Assembly: GCA_900546565.1 (NCBI GenBank)
Contig: URDC01000033.1
Span: 1-17,986, forward strand
Direction: 5' to 3'
DNA from: an uncultured Opitutales bacterium
Lineage (GTDB): Bacteria; Verrucomicrobiota; Verrucomicrobiia; Opitutales; Intestinicryptomonadaceae
DNA length: 17,986 bases
This document shows positions 7,521-14,125 of the stretch, in pieces (within the stretch, counting starts at the first letter, position 1; the number at the start of each line of letters is the position of its first letter). Under the pieces are notes generated by a model that was given only the letters and a program-made list of their open reading frames with translations, made no database searches and was not told where the DNA came from. A program made the translations under genes and the position numbers.

Positions 7521-7754
7521 ATGAAATACCTGTTTACAATAGTCCTTCTTTTTTCGACCATTCCGGTTCGCGCAGGGCACGTAATCTCCCGTTTTTTTGA
7601 AGAATTTCAACGGACAAAAAACCCGAGTATAGCTCTGGGTATTTTGTTTTTTATGACAATTGTATCGTTTAAATGCTCCGAGTCTACCTTGTGGCGCATT
7701 ATAATTATAGCGGGAACTGCGCTGGCTATTTTGTATACGGGAATAATCCGCTAA
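7521..7754 (+). CDS. Small membrane protein, unknown function
   Basis: This 77-residue protein is likely real: TAGGAAAGT immediately before the ATG supplies a Shine-Dalgarno (AGGA, about 5 nt spacing), and a strong hairpin terminator begins 11 bp after the stop. Residues 3-18 form a signal peptide or first membrane segment with a possible cleavage site after PVRA. A short amphipathic stretch (about 19-35, VISRFFEEFQRTK) follows. Two further hydrophobic segments span about 37-50 and 56-75, separated by KCSES. Signal peptide plus two close membrane segments is the topology of VirB2/TrbC-type subunits, and also of many unrelated small membrane proteins. No secretion or conjugation genes are nearby, so I make no functional claim. 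The gene is more AT-rich than its neighbours and is the only + strand gene between 75 and 15796. Confidence 0.6.
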   Translation: MKYLFTIVLLFSTIPVRAGHVISRFFEEFQRTKNPSIALGILFFMTIVSFKCSESTLWRIIIIAGTALAILYTGIIR

Positions 7755-7764
7755 CTGTGCATAC

Positions 7765-7804
7765 AAAAAATGGCGCGCTTTGTTTGTAAAGCGCGCCATT
7801 TTTT
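7765..7804. terminator. Strong bidirectional terminator between the small membrane gene and tRNA-Cys
   Basis: Positions 7765-7781 (AAAAAATGGCGCGCTTT) and 7788-7804 are perfect inverted repeats, giving a 17-bp stem with a 6-nt loop. Each arm ends in a run of six A or T, so both transcripts end in a U-tract after a GC-rich stem. It stops the + strand small gene (stop at 7754) and the minus-strand tRNA-Cys or prmC readthrough transcript. Confidence 0.92.
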
Positions 7805-7813
7805 AAAGGCAAA

Positions 7814-7884
7814 AGGCGTGGATCGGAATCGAACCGATGATGAAGCTTTTGCAGAGCCTTGCCTTACCACTTGGCTACCACGCC
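7814..7884 (-). tRNA. tRNA-Cys (GCA)
   Basis: The minus strand folds into a complete 71-nt cloverleaf. The acceptor stem is GGCGTGG/CCACGCC and the D stem GCC/GGC. The anticodon stem is AGGCT/AGCTT with loop CTGCAAA, giving anticodon GCA. The T arm is ATCGG-TTCGATT-CCGAT. The discriminator base is U, as usual for tRNA-Cys. The 3' CCA is not encoded. A good promoter lies just upstream and a strong terminator 9 bp downstream. Confidence 0.97.
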
Positions 7885-7901
7885 GGTAAAATAAAGCCCG
7901 C

Positions 7902-7930
7902 ATTACAAACGATGTTCGCGCGCAATGCAA
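7902..7930 (-). promoter_or_regulatory. Probable sigma-70 promoter of tRNA-Cys
   Basis: On the minus strand TTGCAT (7930-7925) and TGTAAT (7907-7902) are separated by exactly 17 bp. The second differs from TATAAT at one base. Transcription would start a few bases before the mature tRNA 5' end at 7884. It lies between the prmC stop (7949) and the tRNA. Confidence 0.65.
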
Positions 7931-7948
7931 GCTTTTTTTCGCAAAATG

Positions 7949-8791
7949 CTATTTGCGGCAGAAGACATAGCGCGGGCGGTTCGACATATCCGCCGCAGTC
8001 GATAATTCCGAATATGCCCCCGCAAATTCCGCCGCGAGCATATCGGGGTGCGCAATGCCGCATTCGCAGGCAACCAGCCCTCCGTCGTTTAAAAATTCGG
8101 GCGCATTCGACAAAATTTTGCGCAAGTCCGCAATGCCGTCTTCGGGCGAAACAAGCGCGGAAATCGGGTCGAATTCGCGCACTTCCGGTTGGGCGCATTC
8201 GAGTTCCTCCCTGCTTAAATACGGCGGATTTGCCACAATCAGGTCGAATTTTTCGCCCCGCAGATTTTCGAACCAATCCGAAAGCAAAAATTCCGCGTCA
8301 AGTCCGAGCGATTGCGCGTTCTCGCACGCGAGCGCAAGAGCATCGGGACTGATATCGACCCCCTTCACCGACGCGTTTTCGAAGTGCTTTTTAAGCGCGA
8401 GCGAAACCGCCCCCGAGCCTACCCCCAGCTCCAAAATCGACAACTTCGCCGACGCGTCCGCAAAAAACCGTTCCGTCAGCAACTCGCACAAATACTCCGT
8501 TTCGGAGCGCGGCACGAGCGCGCGCGCGTCGCTTTTTACGACGATTCCGAAAAACTCGGTTTTGCCCAAAATGTGCTGCAACGGCTCGCGTTTGGCGCGG
8601 CGGCGCACAAATTCGCGATACCTGTCCAACTGCGGCGACACCACGGGGTCTTCGAACCGCAAAAACAACTCCAACCGCTTGCAGCCCAGAACCTCGGCAA
8701 GCAAAATCTGCGCGTCCAACTTCGCATTGGGCACGCCCCTGCTTTCGAAGTAGGTTGTCGTTTTGCCGAGAAGTTCGAGAATCGTTAGCAC
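7949..8791 (-). CDS. prmC: Peptide chain release factor N5-glutamine methyltransferase
   Basis: PrmC (HemK) methylates the glutamine of the GGQ motif in release factors, using SAM, in the cytoplasm. The 280-residue length is normal. A helical N-terminal substrate-binding domain (about 1-80) is followed by a class I methyltransferase domain with LELGVGSGAVSLAL (motif I, about 120-133), VDISPDAL and the catalytic NPPY at 188-191 in DLIVANPPYLSREELE. VPRSETEY (93-100) is the usual PRxETE element. It starts at a GTG whose G is also the last base of the prfA TAG stop (TAGTG), so its translation is very probably coupled to prfA. No independent Shine-Dalgarno is seen. No terminator separates it from tRNA-Cys; transcripts may run to 7765. 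Confidence 0.95.
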   Translation of the reverse strand: MLTILELLGKTTTYFESRGVPNAKLDAQILLAEVLGCKRLELFLRFEDPVVSPQLDRYREFVRRRAKREPLQHILGKTEFFGIVVKSDARALVPRSETEYLCELLTERFFADASAKLSILELGVGSGAVSLALKKHFENASVKGVDISPDALALACENAQSLGLDAEFLLSDWFENLRGEKFDLIVANPPYLSREELECAQPEVREFDPISALVSPEDGIADLRKILSNAPEFLNDGGLVACECGIAHPDMLAAEFAGAYSELSTAADMSNRPRYVFCRK

Positions 8792-9867
8792 TATTTTATC
8801 AGCTGTTGAATGCGCTGCGCATAGTCGGCATCTTCCATAGCCTTTACAAGCTCGCCTATGTCGCCGTCCATTATCTGAGGCAGAGAGTGCAGCGTAAGCC
8901 CGATGCGGTGGTCTGTCAGACGGCTCTGCGGAAAATTGTAGGTGCGTATACGCTCCGAGCGGTCTCCGCTTCCAATCTGATCGCGTCGGTTTTGCGCATA
9001 CTTGTCGTGTTCTTCGCGCTGCTTCATTTCGAGCAAGCGCGAGCGCAACACCTTCAACGCCTTCGTCTTGTTTTTAAGCTGCGAACGTTCGTCGGCACAC
9101 TTTACAATCATACCCGTGGGCTTGTGCAAAATCTGAACCGCGCTGTCGGTCGTATTGACGCCCTGCCCGCCGGGGCCGCTTGCGCGCGCAATCGAAATTT
9201 CGATGTCCGAAGGGTCTATGTGAACGTCGACTTCCTCCGCCTCGGGCAGCACCGCAACCGTAGCCGCCGAAGTGTGAATGCGCCCCGCTGCCTCCGTCAC
9301 GGGAACGCGCTGGACGCGGTGCGTGCCGCTCTCGTATTTCATCGAGCGGTAGACGTCGTCACCCGAAACCAGAAAGCATATTTCCTTGAAACCGCCCGCG
9401 GGCGATTCGCTCGAACTGAGATTTTCCACCTTCCAGCCGCGACTGTCGGCATAGCGGCAGTACATTCTGTAAAGGTCGGCGGCAAACAGCGAGGCCTCGT
9501 CGCCGCCCGTTCCCGCGCGGATTTCCACAACCGTGTTGCGCGAATCCGTCGGGTCTGCGGGAATCATCATCTTCAAAATCTCGTTTTTAAGCGGCTCGAC
9601 TTTTCCGTTGAGCTCGTTTAAATCCTCCTTGGCAAGCTCGACAAATTCGGGGTCGGCATTCTCGGCGATGATGTCCTGATTTTCCTTAATCTGCTTCAAC
9701 ACGGCGTCGAGCTGCCCGTAGGTTTCTTTGAGCTTCGTAAGCTGCTGGTGCTCGCGCGAGATTGCGCTTGCGCTGCGCTGGTCGTTGTAGAAATCGGGCG
9801 CGCTCATTTTCTCGTCGAGAGCTTTAAGACGAACCAAGAACGGATCGAGTGGCGGTATACCTTCCAT
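8791..9867 (-). CDS. prfA: Peptide chain release factor 1
   Basis: RF1 recognises UAA and UAG in the ribosomal A site and triggers peptide release. The 358-residue length is standard. The codon-recognition tripeptide is PVT at 189-191 (in RVPVTEAAGRIHTS), the PxT form that marks RF1 rather than RF2 (SPF). The GGQ catalytic loop is at 233-235 in ASGPGGQGVNTTDSA. The coiled N-terminal domain (about 10-110) and the RAGTGGDEA element are present. It is encoded just upstream of prmC, which modifies Q235. It follows nadC by a 63-bp AT-rich gap containing two copies of AAAATCTGAA (9871-9880 and 9907-9916). No clear Shine-Dalgarno precedes the ATG, although GGAAGG occurs just inside the gene. Confidence 0.97.
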   Translation of the reverse strand: MEGIPPLDPFLVRLKALDEKMSAPDFYNDQRSASAISREHQQLTKLKETYGQLDAVLKQIKENQDIIAENADPEFVELAKEDLNELNGKVEPLKNEILKMMIPADPTDSRNTVVEIRAGTGGDEASLFAADLYRMYCRYADSRGWKVENLSSSESPAGGFKEICFLVSGDDVYRSMKYESGTHRVQRVPVTEAAGRIHTSAATVAVLPEAEEVDVHIDPSDIEISIARASGPGGQGVNTTDSAVQILHKPTGMIVKCADERSQLKNKTKALKVLRSRLLEMKQREEHDKYAQNRRDQIGSGDRSERIRTYNFPQSRLTDHRIGLTLHSLPQIMDGDIGELVKAMEDADYAQRIQQLIK

Positions 9868-9930
9868 AAAAAAATCTGAATTAAAAATGTGTAAAAATTG
9901 AAATTGAAAATCTGAAAAACCGACTTCGCG

Positions 9931-10866
9931 CTAACTGTCCAGCCCGATGTCAATCCATTTGCTCGAATGCACGGGAGCCGCGCTCGAAACGAAGTCGGGG
10001 GCAATCCTGCCGATTTCGGGCAAAGTCGCGAGCGTCACGCCGCCCGAAACCTCGACCCACGCGCCGTCGCCGATAATCTTCAACGCCTCGCGCATCTGCG
10101 CAAAGTCGAAGTTGTCCAGCATAATGACGTCCGCCTGAGCCTCCAAAACGGGCGGAATCTGCGAAATCGAATCGACTTCCACCTCCACCGCCACATTCGG
10201 ATTCTTCCGCTTGGCGGTCTCAACCGCCTGCGCCAAATGTTCGCCGTTAACGGCGTGGGCTGCGGCAAGATGGTTGTCCTTCAACATTACGCGGTCGAAC
10301 AGCCCTATCCTGTGGTTGTAGCCGCCGCCGCATGCAAACGCGTATTTTTCGAGGACGCGCAGCCCGGGAGTTGTCTTGCGCGTATCAAGCAGCTTTGTAG
10401 GCGAATCCCCGAGCGCGTCGACATACTTCGAAGTCTCCGTTGCGACGCCCGAAAGCCTCTGCAAAAAGTTGAGCATTATGCGCTCGGCCTGCAACATCAC
10501 ACGCGCCGAACCCCTGAATTCGCCAAGCACCGCGCCCTTTTCGACGCGCCGACCGTCCTCGGATTTCGGCGTAAATTCGAGCCTCTCGCCGTCCGACGCT
10601 TCGGAATACACGTCCAAAATTATCGGTATCAGACCCATTCCGCAAACCGTCATAGCACTGCGCGAAACAAGACGCGCCGCAGTTTCCGTCTTCGGCGTAA
10701 GCGACATTGTCGTGATGTCGGAGGCCGCCGCGGGCAAACTCGCTAGTCCAAGCCCCTCGATGTCCTCCGCGCGCGCAATCTGCACGAGCGACCTCAAATA
10801 CTTTGCGTCAAGCTCATCCCACGAAATACGGCGCACCAAATGCGATACGAATTTTTCGGACTTCAT
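9931..10866 (-). CDS. nadC: Nicotinate-nucleotide pyrophosphorylase (carboxylating), QPRTase
   Basis: This enzyme makes nicotinate mononucleotide from quinolinate and PRPP in de novo NAD synthesis. Recognisable parts include QAERIMLNFLQRLSGVAT (126-143), LDTRKTTPGLR (160-170), and GGGYNHRIGLFDRVMLKDNH (180-199), which supplies quinolinate and phosphate ligands. At 311 residues it is slightly longer than usual, with extra residues at the N-terminus (MKSEKFVSHLVRRISWDEL) before the standard start of the fold. Its ATG is 3 bp after the stop of the phosphatase gene, so the two are cotranscribed. No nadA or nadB is in the window, so the pathway is completed elsewhere or quinolinate comes from another source. 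Confidence 0.95.
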   Translation of the reverse strand: MKSEKFVSHLVRRISWDELDAKYLRSLVQIARAEDIEGLGLASLPAAASDITTMSLTPKTETAARLVSRSAMTVCGMGLIPIILDVYSEASDGERLEFTPKSEDGRRVEKGAVLGEFRGSARVMLQAERIMLNFLQRLSGVATETSKYVDALGDSPTKLLDTRKTTPGLRVLEKYAFACGGGYNHRIGLFDRVMLKDNHLAAAHAVNGEHLAQAVETAKRKNPNVAVEVEVDSISQIPPVLEAQADVIMLDNFDFAQMREALKIIGDGAWVEVSGGVTLATLPEIGRIAPDFVSSAAPVHSSKWIDIGLDS

Positions 10867-10869
10867 ACT

Positions 10870-11622
10870 CTATATCAAAAATTCCTTTTTAGCTCCCGCC
10901 TGTATCGAAACGCACAGCGGCTTTTCCTTGATTCCGAGCGGCTTTACAATGCAGGGTTTGCCGAGCGACTTCATCAACGCCATGCCGCCTGCAACGTCCC
11001 ACAAATAAAGAGATTTTTCGCAGTAGGAATCCGCCCTGCCCGCCGCGACCCATGCCATGGCAAGAGCCGCGCTGCCAATCATGCGCACCTTTTTGAACTT
11101 CTGCGCCTCCACGAGGAAATTGCGGACTGTCTCGTCGGCGGAAAGCTCGCACGCACACGGAAAGCCCGACATCAGCACAGCTTGCGCCACATCGTCGGCC
11201 CATTTTGGATTTACTTCCGTTCCGTTTATCGTAAACGGCAGCCCCTCTCCGCCCGCGAAAATTTCGCCGCGCGTAAAGTCGTAAATAACGCCTACAACGG
11301 GTTCCCAGCCGCGCATAAGCGCAATGCTAACACATACCCCCGGCATGCCGCGCAAGAAGTTGAAAGAGCCGTCTATCGGGTCGACAATCCAGTATGGCTC
11401 GCCGCCGTTTACAACCGAGACGTCTCCGCCCTGCTCCTCGCCCAATACGGGAATGTTTGTAGAAGACAACATTTCGCGTATGAAAATTTCGCTTTCTACG
11501 TCCTCTTGAAGCTTGACGTCCCTGCCCGCGTCCGAATTGACGCTGCGCTTAGCGACGCCGTTTAGACGGTCGCCCGCCAGACGCGCAATATTGACGGCAG
11601 TTTGGAGCATTTTTTTATTCAT
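10870..11622 (-). CDS. Inositol monophosphatase family protein
   Basis: This 250-residue protein belongs to the Mg-dependent, Li-sensitive phosphatase superfamily. It has VLGEEQGG (metal-binding glutamate pair), WIVDPIDGSFNF (the family motif, usually DPIDGTxNF; here Ser replaces Thr), and the C-terminal WDVAGGMALM (family WDxAAG). These make it a probably active phosphomonoesterase. Members act on inositol phosphate, histidinol phosphate, PAP or fructose 1,6-bisphosphate, and the sequence does not decide among them. The 3-bp gap to nadC suggests a role in nucleotide or NAD metabolism (for example PAP or NADP phosphatase), but that is only context. The start at 11622 is preceded by TTGAAA and a 12-bp palindrome. 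A second ATG at codon 5 is an alternative. Confidence 0.9.
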   Translation of the reverse strand: MNKKMLQTAVNIARLAGDRLNGVAKRSVNSDAGRDVKLQEDVESEIFIREMLSSTNIPVLGEEQGGDVSVVNGGEPYWIVDPIDGSFNFLRGMPGVCVSIALMRGWEPVVGVIYDFTRGEIFAGGEGLPFTINGTEVNPKWADDVAQAVLMSGFPCACELSADETVRNFLVEAQKFKKVRMIGSAALAMAWVAAGRADSYCEKSLYLWDVAGGMALMKSLGKPCIVKPLGIKEKPLCVSIQAGAKKEFLI

Positions 11623-11636
11623 ACCCCGTATATCTT

Positions 11637-11659
11637 CCCGAATTCGGGCGCGTTTTCAA
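11637..11659 (-). promoter_or_regulatory. Possible promoter with palindrome upstream of the phosphatase-nadC-prfA-prmC group
   Basis: On the minus strand TTGAAA (11659-11654) is followed by the perfect 12-bp palindrome CCCGAATTCGGG (11637-11648), then GATATACG about where a -10 box would lie. The palindrome between the two elements is where a repressor could act. The -10 match is poor. Confidence 0.3.
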
Positions 11660-11667
11660 TCTTTTTT

Positions 11668-11844
11668 TTAGCCCGCCTCGGACGGCGCAAAACGCGCCGT
11701 AAAGACATTTCGGGCGGATTTGTTCAGCTGCTTTTTGCCTTCAATTACAAACGTCTTTCCGCCTTCCGGCCGATTTCGACATTCGACAATTTTTGCGCGG
11801 TTTTTATCCGCCTGACAAAACAGGCGGACTTTCGAGTCTATCAC
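11668..11844 (-). CDS. Possible small or broken ORF between surE and the phosphatase gene
   Basis: A minus-strand frame is open from 11880 to a TAA at 11668-11670. From a GTG at 11844 it gives 58 residues, with VIDSKVRLFCQADKNRAKIV near the start and KTFVIEGKKQLNKSARNVF later. Codon choice resembles the surrounding genes. A second GTG at 11897, with AAGG 6 nt upstream, opens a 17-codon frame. That frame ends in a TAG at 11844-11846, overlapping the GTG of the 58-residue ORF as TAGTG. Either a short leader is coupled to a small gene, or one gene of about 76 codons was broken by loss of one base. I do not recognise the peptide. Two perfect hairpins (11682-11700 and 11807-11828) also lie here, so a structured RNA is an alternative. 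Confidence 0.33.
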   Translation of the reverse strand: MIDSKVRLFCQADKNRAKIVECRNRPEGGKTFVIEGKKQLNKSARNVFTARFAPSEAG

Positions 11845-11917
11845 TATCTCAAACGGTGCAGTGCTCCCGACAACTTCGACTTAACCGCATTCTTCACAAA
11901 CTGCCTTTTTTAAAAAA

Positions 11918-12664
11918 TCATATTTTTATGACCGAATAGCACGCTTCGTTGTTTTCCAGACATTTGTAGTCGGTCAATTCCTCGCATTCAAAGGCTTCCA
12001 TCGCGTATTTGAAATTGTATTTTCCGCAGTTTTTCACGTAGAGCGGGCTTATCTTCGCCCGCGCGGGCACGCATTCCCTAAACGGTGTTTCCTCCGAATA
12101 CCGAATAGGAAAATTCACATTGCGCACAACGCCCCATTCGCGCGGCTTGCTTTTTAAAACGTCCAAAATAAACCGAGAAGCAGTCTTGGAAGCGGCTTTC
12201 ACACTGTTTTCGAGCGATGCGTCTTCGGGCATTTCGTGGCGTAGCCTGCAAGCATCGTAAAACCTTTTTTCAAGCCTCATAGAGAACGCGAAAGACGTTA
12301 TCCCGAAACCCGCTCCCTCCGCAGCCGCGCCGAAAGTTCCGCTGCTCCATAAAAGCGGCATGGCAATGTTCTGACCTATGTTAATTCCCGAAACCACGGC
12401 GTCCGGATTCGGACACAAATGCGAAAGGGCAATGTTCACACAGTCGGCGGGCGTCCCGTTTACCGTCCAAGTTTTGAGCCCGCAAAAATCGACTTCCTCC
12501 ACACTCAGCTCTGCGTGGCGCGAATACGCCCTGCCAATCCAACTTTGCTCACTCGCGGGCACGACAATTTCCACGTCCGCAACCTCCGCCAACTCCCTCG
12601 CGAAAATAGGCAGAAAAGGCGAACCTATGCCGTCGTCGTTAGATATGAGCAGGCGCGGTTTCAT
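11918..12664 (-). CDS. surE: 5'/3'-nucleotidase SurE
   Basis: SurE is a metal-dependent phosphatase acting on nucleoside 5'- and 3'-monophosphates, associated with stationary-phase survival. The 248-residue protein opens with LLISNDDGIGSP, supplying D10 and D11. S41 in ASEQSW and N95 in SGINIGQN complete the usual metal site. GTPADCVNIAL (70-80) and SSGTFGAAAEGAGFG are also typical. The canonical NDDG start fixes the ATG at 12664, so its first 26 bp lie inside the end of the glutamate synthase gene; the two are cotranscribed and probably translationally coupled. No terminator is visible after the TGA. Confidence 0.95.
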   Translation of the reverse strand: MKPRLLISNDDGIGSPFLPIFARELAEVADVEIVVPASEQSWIGRAYSRHAELSVEEVDFCGLKTWTVNGTPADCVNIALSHLCPNPDAVVSGINIGQNIAMPLLWSSGTFGAAAEGAGFGITSFAFSMRLEKRFYDACRLRHEMPEDASLENSVKAASKTASRFILDVLKSKPREWGVVRNVNFPIRYSEETPFRECVPARAKISPLYVKNCGKYNFKYAMEAFECEELTDYKCLENNEACYSVIKI

Positions 12665-14069
12665 CTACTAACGGCTCGCCAGCCAAATATTTCGTTATGT
12701 TTCTTGCGGCTTTTTTTGCCTGTCCCATTGCGCTGATAACCGTGAGCGCACCAGTTACGGCATCCCCGCCTGCAAACACCCCCGGAACGGAAGTTTGAAG
12801 CGTAATCGGGTCGACGACAATAGTCCCCTCCTTTGCCGTATCGAGCGTCGGGCACGTAATCGATAAAATCGGATTCGGCTTGTTGCCGACAGCCGCCACA
12901 ATCAAATCGCACGGAATTTCAAACTCCGAATTAGGGATTTTTCTGACGCTTGCCCTGCCGGATTCGTCGGGTTCGGAAAGCTCCATTTTGACGCATTCAA
13001 GACCTTTTACCTTGTTGTTTTCGTCTACAATCACGCGATTTATGCCCGAAAGGAATTTGAATTCGACCCCTTCCTCCTCAGCGTCTGCAATCTCGACTTT
13101 CCGCGCGGGCATTTGCTCCCTCGCGCGCCTGTAAACAACCGTAGACTTTTTAGCAAGTCTCAACGCCACGCGCGAGGCGTCCATAGCGACATTTCCGCCG
13201 CCTACTACCACGATATTCTGCGCACCCTCGCCAATCGGCTTTACGTCGTCTTTAATTTTCGACAAATTGTAGTGCGCCAAAAAAACGTTCGAAGCAACAA
13301 CACCGTCGGCGTTGTCGTTCGGAATGCCGAGCGAAAGCGGCACCCCCACGCCCGCGCCAATAAAAACGGCGTCAAAACCCGACTTCAAAACCGCGCCCAC
13401 ATTCCGTGTTTTGCCTATGCGCTCGTTGAAATGGATTTTAACGCCCAATTTCTTTATCTGCTCGACTTCGTAAAATACGATTTCCTTCGGCAGCCTGTAA
13501 TCGGGAATGCCGTAAGTAAGCACTCCTCCCGGAAGGCTTTCGGCCTCGAAAATTTCGACTTCGTGGCCCGCCAACGCCAAATCCGCAGCAGCCGTAATGC
13601 CCGCAGGACCGCAGCCTATAACAGCGACTCTCTTGCCTGTCGGCGGCTTTTTTTCCGGAAACACTTCTACATTGTTTACCCGCGCATAATCGGCTACAAA
13701 TCTTTCCAAAGTTCCGATTGCCACGGGATGGAATCTCAGACCCAAAATGCAGTTTCCCTCGCACTGTTTTTCGTGCGGGCAAACCCTTCCGCAAACAGCC
13801 GATAGCGCGCTTTGCATTTTAAGTTTTTTTGCCGCCGTCGAAATATCGCCGTTTACGACGTCCGTAATAAAATCGGGTATTCTTATATTGACGGGGCACC
13901 CCATAACACATCTCGGCTTGGGACAATGCATACATCTGCTCGCCTCGTCCATAGCCATGTCGAGAGTTATTCCGTATATACAATCCCCCTCCACTTTTGT
14001 GGACTCTTTCGGATATTGTATTCTCGGAAGTCCCGATGCCTTTAATTTTCTTTCTTTTGCTTCTGGCAT
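12639..14069 (-). CDS. gltA: Glutamate synthase, NADPH, homotetrameric (GltA/GltD-type FeS flavoprotein)
   Basis: This 476-residue cytoplasmic oxidoreductase has an N-terminal iron-sulfur domain with C46xxC49xxxxC54xxxC58 and a second set C93, C97, C103, C107. An FAD-binding VIGCGPAGITAAADLA (150-165) and a pyridine-nucleotide-binding VVVGGGNVAMDASRVALR follow. The FAD-closing motif GVFAGGDAVTGALTVISAMG is near the C-terminus. Length and architecture match the single-subunit (homotetrameric) glutamate synthase subclass. The gltB large subunit is not adjacent. Alternatives are the GltD small subunit of a split enzyme or the NfnB/SudB-type ferredoxin:NADP oxidoreductase; an NfnA/SudA partner would normally be adjacent and is absent. 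The stop overlaps surE by 26 bp. A good promoter lies at 14097-14125. Confidence 0.87.
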   Translation of the reverse strand: MPEAKERKLKASGLPRIQYPKESTKVEGDCIYGITLDMAMDEASRCMHCPKPRCVMGCPVNIRIPDFITDVVNGDISTAAKKLKMQSALSAVCGRVCPHEKQCEGNCILGLRFHPVAIGTLERFVADYARVNNVEVFPEKKPPTGKRVAVIGCGPAGITAAADLALAGHEVEIFEAESLPGGVLTYGIPDYRLPKEIVFYEVEQIKKLGVKIHFNERIGKTRNVGAVLKSGFDAVFIGAGVGVPLSLGIPNDNADGVVASNVFLAHYNLSKIKDDVKPIGEGAQNIVVVGGGNVAMDASRVALRLAKKSTVVYRRAREQMPARKVEIADAEEEGVEFKFLSGINRVIVDENNKVKGLECVKMELSEPDESGRASVRKIPNSEFEIPCDLIVAAVGNKPNPILSITCPTLDTAKEGTIVVDPITLQTSVPGVFAGGDAVTGALTVISAMGQAKKAARNITKYLAGEPLVDETAPAHI

Positions 14070-14096
14070 TTTCTCTTAAACTTGTGTGTTAGTCTC

Positions 14097-14125
14097 TATA
14101 TATTTTGCGTCAATGACAATACCAA
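14097..14125 (-). promoter_or_regulatory. Probable sigma-70 promoter of the glutamate synthase-surE unit
   Basis: On the minus strand TTGGTA (14125-14120) and TATATA (14102-14097) are separated by exactly 17 bp. Transcription would begin near 14090, about 20 bp before the ATG at 14069. AGAG just upstream of the start is a weak Shine-Dalgarno. Confidence 0.55.

Noticed and set aside
7377..7799. Minus-strand 140-residue ORF opposite the small membrane gene
   Set aside because: It begins inside the terminator hairpin, has no ribosome-binding site and no protein-like pattern, and covers a plus-strand ORF with a good start and hydrophobic segments.
7521..7884. tRNA-Cys considered as an integration (attB) site with the small gene as element cargo
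   Set aside because: There is no integrase and no duplicated tRNA 3' end in the window, and the tRNA is complete with a normal promoter and terminator.
9871..9916. Direct repeat AAAATCTGAA (two copies) before prfA
   Set aside because: It lies in low-complexity AT-rich sequence where such matches arise easily, and no further copies or array structure are seen.
11602..11913. Plus-strand ORF of 103 codons between the phosphatase and surE
   Set aside because: Its start overlaps the phosphatase start codon in antisense, with no ribosome-binding site. The minus-strand frame in the same stretch looks more protein-like.
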